From: Marichromatium purpuratum 984
GTDB taxonomy: Bacteria > Pseudomonadota > Gammaproteobacteria > Chromatiales > Chromatiaceae
Assembly: GCF_000224005.2 (NCBI RefSeq)
Contig: NZ_CP007031.1
Location: 1,517,001-1,581,000 of the forward strand
Direction of reading: 5' to 3'
Length of the DNA stretch: 64,000 bases
Part shown: in pieces, positions 59,520-64,000 of the stretch
How the letters are laid out: the number at the start of each line of letters is the position of its first letter
Numbering within the stretch: the stretch's first letter is position 1
Made by a program: the position numbers and the translations under genes
The notes under the pieces: generated by a model
Databases searched by the model: none
What the model was told of the DNA's origin: nothing
Seen by the model: the letters and a program-made list of their open reading frames with translations, nothing else

Positions 59520-59993
59520 ATGGATGCCATGATCACCCTGACCCTCAACGGCGAGCCGGTGCGGCTCGATCTCGACCCCGACATGCCCCTGCTGTGGGCG
59601 CTGCGCGATCATCTCGGGCTGACCGGCACCCGCTTCGGCTGCGGCGAGGGCGAGTGCGGCGCCTGCACCGTGCACCTCGACGGCGAGCCGGTACGCTCCT
59701 GCGGTGTGACCCTGGGCGAGGTTGCGGGGCGCGAGGTGACCACCATCGAGGGGCTCTCGCCCGACGGTCGTCACCCGTTGCAACTGGCCTGGATCGTTGA
59801 GGAGGTGCCGCAGTGCGGCTACTGCCAGTCCGGCCAGCTGATGAGCGCCGCGGCGCTGCTCGCCACCCACCCGCAGCCGAGCCCCGAGCAGATCGACGCG
59901 GCCATGTCCGGGGTGTTGTGCCGCTGCGGCAGCTATGCGCGTATCCGCCGCGCCATCCAGCGCGCGGCCAACCCCGAGGTGCACAATGGTTGA
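59520..59993 (+). CDS. iorA: (2Fe-2S) subunit of a xanthine oxidase-family hydroxylase (IorA type)
   Basis: This subunit (157 aa) carries two 2Fe-2S clusters that pass electrons from the molybdenum site. The plant ferredoxin-like cluster has [21 protein letters not shown] (about 43-63); the helical cluster has [16 protein letters not shown] and [10 protein letters not shown] (about 100-146). All expected cysteines are present. ATG 59520 is used, with another in-frame ATG three codons on. The stop overlaps the start of the large subunit by 8 bases. The true substrate is unknown; isoquinoline or aldehyde oxidation is known for relatives. Confidence 0.9.
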   Translation: MDAMITLTLNGEPVRLDLDPDMPLLWALRDHLGLTGTRFGCGEGECGACTVHLDGEPVRSCGVTLGEVAGREVTTIEGLSPDGRHPLQLAWIVEEVPQCGYCQSGQLMSAAALLATHPQPSPEQIDAAMSGVLCRCGSYARIRRAIQRAANPEVHNG

Positions 59994-62139
59994 TGCCGAT
60001 CCCGGTCTCCGGCTGAGTCGCCGCGCCCTGCTCAGGCTCGGCCTGCTCGCCGGTGGCGGCCTGATGCTCGGCATCGGTGCCGCCGACGCCGAGCAGACGG
60101 ACACGCTCGACGGTGCTGCGAGCACGTTCGCCCCTGGTGCCTGGCTGCGTCTCCACAGCGATGGCCGGGTGGTGCTGATGCTGGCGCGCTCGGAGATGGG
60201 CCAGGGGGTGACCAGTGCGCTGCCGATGCTGGTGGCCGAGGAGCTGGAGGTCGGGCTCGACCAGCTCGAACTCGAACCGGCGCCGGTGGCGCCGGACTAT
60301 GTCAATCGTCTGCTCGGCGAGCAGGCCACCGGCGACAGCACCTCGGTACGCGATGCCTGGGGACCGCTGCGCGAGGCCGGCGCGGTGGCGCGGACCCTGC
60401 TTGTGCGCGCCGCCGCCGCGCACTGGGACGTCGCCCCGGAGGCGTGTCGGGTGCGGCGAGGCGTGGTCCATCACCCCGACGGCGAGACCCGGCTCGACTA
60501 TGGCGCGCTGGCCGAGGCGGCGGCACGGTTGCCGCTGCCCGAGTCGGTGGCGCTCAAGGCGCCCGCGCAGTGGCGACTGATCGGCACCCCACGGCACCGG
60601 CTCGATACCCCGGACAAGGTGGTGGGCGCGGCGCGCTACGGGCTCGACGTGCGCCTGCCGGGAATGCGCTATGCCAGCGTGGCGCGCTGTCCGCTCAGCG
60701 GCGCGCGGGTCACCGCCTGGCGCGCCGATGCCGCGCGTGCGGTGCCGGGGGTGGAGGCGGTGCTGGCGGTGCGCCATGGTGTCGCGGTGGTGGCGCGCGA
60801 CACCTGGAGCCTGCTGCGCGGGCGTGCCGCGCTGGAGATCGATTGCGACCCCGCGGCCGACACCACGGCCGATCAGGCGCGGATGGAGACGCGGCTGCGC
60901 TCGCGCCTCGACGCGCCCGGCGCGGCGCTGGCCGAGGAGCGCGGCGAGGCGCTGGCCGTGCTCGAACAGGCCGGGCGGGTGGTCGAGGCCGACTACAGCC
61001 TGCCCTTCCTCGCCCATGTCTGCATGGAGCCGATGAACTGCACCGCCGAGGTCAGTGCTGAGCGCTGCGTGATCCATGTCCCCACCCAGGCCCAGCAACG
61101 GGTGCTGGAGACGGCGCAGCGCATCACCGGGCTCGCGCCCGAGCGCATTGAGGTGCGCACCACCCTGCTCGGCGGCGGCTTCGGTCGTCGGGTCGAGCAG
61201 GACTTCGTCGCCGACGCCGTGGAGCTGGCGCAGCGCCTCGGGCGACCGGTGCAGGTGGTGTGGACCCGCGCCGACGATCTCACCCAGGATCACTACCGTC
61301 CGATGACCTGTCACCGGCTGCGCGCCACCCTCGACGCCGAGGGCCTGCCGCGCGCCTGGTACCACCGTATCGTCGGCCCCTCGGTGCTGGCGCGGCTGGC
61401 GCCCGAGGAGATCGCCGACGGGCTCGACCCGGCCCTGGTCGAGGGCGCCACCGCGCTGCCCTACGCGCTGGCGGCGCTGCGCGTCGAGTACCGTCGCGCC
61501 GATCTGCCGGTCTCGCTCGGGCTGTGGCGCGGCGGCGCGCGGGCGCACAACGCCCATGTCGTCGAGTGCTTCCTCGACGAACTGGCCGCGACCACCGGCC
61601 GCGATCCGCTGGCGCTGCGCCTGGCACTGCTCGAGGACCAACCGCGCGCACGCGCGGTGCTCGAGCGCGTCGCCGCGCTGGCCGGTTGGTCGCAGTCGCC
61701 GGCTCCGGGTCACGGACGCGGCATCGCCCTGGCCACCGGTTACGACAGCCTGGTCGCCCAGGTCGTCGAGGTGGCGCCGCGCGCCGCCGGCGACGGGCTG
61801 CGGGTGGTGCGGGTGTGGTGCGTGGTCGACTGTGGGCTGGCCGTCGACCCCGACGGGGTGCGCGCGCAGATGGAGGGGGGCGTCGCCTTCGGCCTGAGCG
61901 TCGCGCTCGGCGAGCGCATCAGCTTCGCTGCCGGGCGGGTCGAGCAGCGCGCGCTCGCCGATTATCGGCTGCTGCGTCTCGACGAGATGCCCGAGGTCGA
62001 GGTCGAGCTGATCGCCGGTGCCGCGACCCCTGGCGGGGTGGGGGATCTGGGGCCGCTGGCGCTCTCCCCGGCGCTGGCCGCGGCGATCGCCGCGGCCGGG
62101 GGCGAGCGTCAGCGCGCCTTGCCGCTGCGCCTGGCCTGA
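59986..62139 (+). CDS. iorB: Molybdopterin-binding subunit of a xanthine oxidase-family hydroxylase (IorB type)
   Basis: This large subunit (717 aa) holds the molybdenum cofactor. The twin-arginine signal candidate [19 protein letters not shown] (about 9-27) suggests Tat export of the folded complex, as in IorB and periplasmic aldehyde dehydrogenases. Family landmarks include [37 protein letters not shown] and [19 protein letters not shown]. Oddly, the C-terminal motif usually GVGE(P/A) with the catalytic Glu reads GVGDLG here (Asp687). No cytochrome subunit or cofactor-insertion chaperone gene is adjacent. Substrate unknown. Confidence 0.88.
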   Translation: MVDADPGLRLSRRALLRLGLLAGGGLMLGIGAADAEQTDTLDGAASTFAPGAWLRLHSDGRVVLMLARSEMGQGVTSALPMLVAEELEVGLDQLELEPAPVAPDYVNRLLGEQATGDSTSVRDAWGPLREAGAVARTLLVRAAAAHWDVAPEACRVRRGVVHHPDGETRLDYGALAEAAARLPLPESVALKAPAQWRLIGTPRHRLDTPDKVVGAARYGLDVRLPGMRYASVARCPLSGARVTAWRADAARAVPGVEAVLAVRHGVAVVARDTWSLLRGRAALEIDCDPAADTTADQARMETRLRSRLDAPGAALAEERGEALAVLEQAGRVVEADYSLPFLAHVCMEPMNCTAEVSAERCVIHVPTQAQQRVLETAQRITGLAPERIEVRTTLLGGGFGRRVEQDFVADAVELAQRLGRPVQVVWTRADDLTQDHYRPMTCHRLRATLDAEGLPRAWYHRIVGPSVLARLAPEEIADGLDPALVEGATALPYALAALRVEYRRADLPVSLGLWRGGARAHNAHVVECFLDELAATTGRDPLALRLALLEDQPRARAVLERVAALAGWSQSPAPGHGRGIALATGYDSLVAQVVEVAPRAAGDGLRVVRVWCVVDCGLAVDPDGVRAQMEGGVAFGLSVALGERISFAAGRVEQRALADYRLLRLDEMPEVEVELIAGAATPGGVGDLGPLALSPALAAAIAAAGGERQRALPLRLA

Positions 62140-62149
62140 ACGGGCGGGG

Positions 62150-62569
62150 TCAGGCGCCGAGCGCGGCGGCCTGGCGCTGCATCTTGTTGACGATGGCGAA
62201 GACGCCGACGTGACGGTTGGGGCTGAGGTGCTCGTCGAGCGCCAGCCCGGTGAACAGGTCGTCGACGTCGAGCGCGGCGATCTCCTCGGCGCTGCGGTTG
62301 GAGAACAGCCCGACGAGCAGCGCCACTACGCCCTTGATGATGGCGGTGTCGCAGTCGCCGGCATAGACCAGCCGTCCGCCCTCGGTGGGGCGGGCGACGA
62401 CGTGCACCAGGCTCATGCACTCGACCACGCGGTTGTCCTCGGTCTTGTCGGCGGGGTCCATCGCCGGGAGGCGCTCGCCGAGTTCGACCAGGTACTGATA
62501 GCGCTGGTCCCAGTCGTCGAGCAGGTCGAAGTCGTCGATGATGGCCTGGATGGCGGCGTCTTGATGCAT
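62150..62569 (-). CDS. sufE: SufE-family cysteine desulfurase activator
   Basis: SufE-type proteins (here 139 aa) accept sulfur from a cysteine desulfurase through one Cys. The fold is recognisable from DDFDLLDDWDQRYQYLVELGERLPAM and ALLVGLFSNRSAEEIAALD. The acceptor region reads NRVVECMSLVHV: the Cys is kept, but the usual Gly before it is Glu and the usual Trp at the end is His. That makes it a divergent member, perhaps a CsdE-like branch. ATG 62569 is chosen; the upstream frame overlaps iscA. It is 11 bases from the convergent iorB. Confidence 0.88.
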   Translation of the reverse strand: MHQDAAIQAIIDDFDLLDDWDQRYQYLVELGERLPAMDPADKTEDNRVVECMSLVHVVARPTEGGRLVYAGDCDTAIIKGVVALLVGLFSNRSAEEIAALDVDDLFTGLALDEHLSPNRHVGVFAIVNKMQRQAAALGA

Positions 62570-62642
62570 GGTGGATCGCTGCGGTTGGTTGCTGGGGTCG
62601 GTCGCGCGGGGTGCGCGGCCGACCGAGTCTACCGGATCCGTG

Positions 62643-62969
62643 CTAGACGCTGAAGGACTCGCCGCAGCCGCACTGGTCCTTGACGTTGGGGTTGCGGAAC
62701 TCGAAGCCGAGGTTGAGCAGGCTCGAGCGCACGAAGTCGATCTCGGTGCCGTCGATGCGCGCGAGGCTCTGGTCATCGACCACGATCTTGATGCCGTGGC
62801 TCTCGAACACCTGATCGGTGGGCGCGACGGCGTCGGCGTAGTCGACCTCGTAGGCGAAGCCCGAGCAGCCGCTCTTGCGCGTCGCCACCCGCAGCCCGAC
62901 CCCTCGTCCGCGTTGCTCGATCATCCGGGAGACGTGGCGCGCGGCCGCCTCGGTCAGGGTGACTGCCAT
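62643..62969 (-). CDS. iscA: A-type iron-sulfur carrier protein IscA
   Basis: IscA (108 aa) transfers iron-sulfur clusters or iron to target proteins. The three ligand cysteines are present in SGCSGFAYEVDY and the C-terminal CGCGESF. The sequence, including GRGVGLRVATRKSGCSG, VDDQSLARIDGTEIDFV and NPNVKDQCGCGESF, is closer to IscA than to ErpA or SufA. No iscS, iscU or hscBA is adjacent, so it is outside a standard isc operon. It lies just upstream of sufE on the same strand. Confidence 0.95.
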   Translation of the reverse strand: MAVTLTEAAARHVSRMIEQRGRGVGLRVATRKSGCSGFAYEVDYADAVAPTDQVFESHGIKIVVDDQSLARIDGTEIDFVRSSLLNLGFEFRNPNVKDQCGCGESFSV

Positions 62970-63054
62970 GGTTGCTTACCTCATCTGGCCTGTACTGAAG
63001 CGTTGAGCCTAGATGGGCGCCGACCGGCGGGGTTTTCAATCCTCGTCGGCGCGC

Positions 63055-63930
63055 TCAGGCCACCCGGGTGAGCGCCGGGCGCCCGAGCTCGGCGGCGATC
63101 TCGTCGACCAGGGCGCCGACTGCGCGCTCGCGCGCCTGCTGGCTGACCCGCACGACATGGGCGATGGCCGGGGGCGCGGGGAAGGGGGCGTCGATCACCT
63201 CCAGCCCGGGGGGGATCTGGCTGGCGTGCAGCAGTCCGACGCCGAGCCCGGCGTGCAGTGCCGAGAGGATCCCGGCGATGCTCGGGCAGGTGAGCACGGT
63301 GGTCAGTCCGGGGGGCTGTGACTGCGCCGCTTCCATCGCCCAGTGACGGTAGAAGCAGCTGTCGTCGAACGAGAGGAAGGGCACCGGGCGCGAGAGGTCG
63401 AGCGCGAGATCGGGCGACTTCACCCAGTGCAGGGCGTCGCGCCCCAGCACCAGGTCGGTGCTCAGCGTCTGGTGCGCGAACACCTGGAGGATGCCGATGT
63501 CGAGCTCGTCGCGCGCGAGTCGCGTGGCGATCGCCAGGCTCTGGCCGACCCGGGCCTGGACGCTGACCTCGGGATGACGGCGGGTGAAGCGCCCGAGGAT
63601 GCGCGCCAGCCCGCCGCCGCTGATGTCTTCGGTCATGCCGAGCCGGATCCGTCCGGTCAAGGGTTGCTGCCCGAGGTTCAGCAGCGCCTCGTCGTGCAGT
63701 GCGAGCAGACGGCGCGCATAGCCAAGCAGCCGCTCGCCCTCGTCGGTGAACGGTGTCGTGCCGGTGCGGCGGGTCAGCAGGGTGCAGCCGAGTCCCTCCT
63801 CCAGCCGTTTGATCTTGTGCGAGACGGCCGATTGCGACAGTGCCAGGTACGCCGCAGCCCGGGTCACGCCGCCTTGGTCGGCGATCGCGCACAGCGCCTG
63901 TAGCGCGCCGATCTCCAGTCGTGTCCGCAT
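63055..63930 (-). CDS. LysR-family transcriptional regulator
   Basis: The protein (291 aa) has the N-terminal LysR helix-turn-helix (about 5-65: LQALCAIADQGGVTRAAAYLALSQSAVSHKIKRLEEGLG) and a LysR substrate-binding domain (about 90-285; GRIRLGMTEDISGGGLARIL, SFDDSCFYRHWAME). The DSCFYR feature recalls regulators of the HTH LysR group acting on sulfur or redox genes, but I cannot name a ligand. It is transcribed away from the window end, with an operator-like palindrome upstream; the gene it controls may be divergent and beyond position 64000. Confidence 0.93.
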   Translation of the reverse strand: MRTRLEIGALQALCAIADQGGVTRAAAYLALSQSAVSHKIKRLEEGLGCTLLTRRTGTTPFTDEGERLLGYARRLLALHDEALLNLGQQPLTGRIRLGMTEDISGGGLARILGRFTRRHPEVSVQARVGQSLAIATRLARDELDIGILQVFAHQTLSTDLVLGRDALHWVKSPDLALDLSRPVPFLSFDDSCFYRHWAMEAAQSQPPGLTTVLTCPSIAGILSALHAGLGVGLLHASQIPPGLEVIDAPFPAPPAIAHVVRVSQQARERAVGALVDEIAAELGRPALTRVA

Positions 63931-63963
63931 GCCGCTCCTGTATGACTGAAATCGATGGTTCGA

Positions 63964-63993
63964 GCGAAATAATCACTTTGAATCATATTTCGC
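63964..63993. promoter_or_regulatory. Interrupted palindrome upstream of the LysR gene
   Basis: GCGAAATA (63964-63971) and TATTTCGC (63986-63993) are perfect 8-bp arms 14 bases apart in an AT-rich patch 34 bases before the LysR start. The geometry suits a LysR-type operator or a divergent promoter. Confidence 0.55.
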
Positions 63994-64000
63994 CGCCGCC

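Overview
This is a GC-rich window of about 64 kb from a polarly flagellated gammaproteobacterium. The flagellar and chemotaxis gene order closely follows the Pseudomonas/Vibrio layout: fliK-fliLMNOPQR-flhBA-flhF-flhG-fliA-cheYZAB-motCD-cheW, then ycgR/flgN/flgM/flgA facing cheV-cheR-flgB..flgL. The composition, the intergenic heptanucleotide arrays and the gene content would suit a purple sulfur bacterium (Chromatiaceae-like). No photosynthesis gene is present, so that assignment is only an inference.

Region 1 (1-20.3 kb, + strand) is a near-continuous chain from the 3' end of fliJ to a DUF2802 gene. It encodes the hook ruler (FliK), stator-associated FliL, the switch (FliM, FliN), the export gate (FliOPQR, FlhB, FlhA), the polar-number regulators FlhF and FlhG, sigma-28 (FliA), CheY/CheZ/CheA/CheB, the MotCD stator and CheW. 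The ParC/ParP pair often found between motD and cheW is absent. An unusual protein built of twelve xxERR-type pentapeptides lies between cheW and DUF2802.

Region 2 (20.3-24.5 kb, - strand) reads flgM-flgN-ycgR-fliK-like-FlhB C-terminal-like, from a strong FliA-type promoter in front of flgM. FlgA lies upstream with a candidate sigma-54 promoter.

Region 3 (24.7-39.0 kb, + strand) carries cheV, cheR and the rod/hook/ring operon flgBCDEFGHIJKL. A 301-bp array of about 42 heptanucleotide repeats ends 2 bp before a textbook sigma-54 promoter for flgB. Just downstream is a perfect 10-bp palindrome at the predicted transcription start. FlgE (619 aa) and FlgK (900 aa) are enlarged by the same module of about 89 residues, with two copies in FlgE and four in FlgK.

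Region 4 (39.0-41.5 kb) holds a FliT-like small gene, a TPR-FkbM methyltransferase and an unrecognised partner. This is the position where flagellin-glycosylation islands sit in pseudomonads.

Region 5 (41.5-64 kb) is mostly housekeeping and accessory. It contains queG, nnr, tsaE, amiC and cysS; a repeat-dense intergenic region with two copies of a composite element; a Tat-type class A beta-lactamase-like hydrolase; a membrane-tail-anchored response regulator; pgl; a Cache-PAS-GAF-PAS-GGDEF-EAL protein; an RND efflux pair; a two-subunit molybdenum hydroxylase (IorAB type); sufE, iscA and a LysR regulator. No rRNA, tRNA, CRISPR array, insertion sequence or prophage was recognised.
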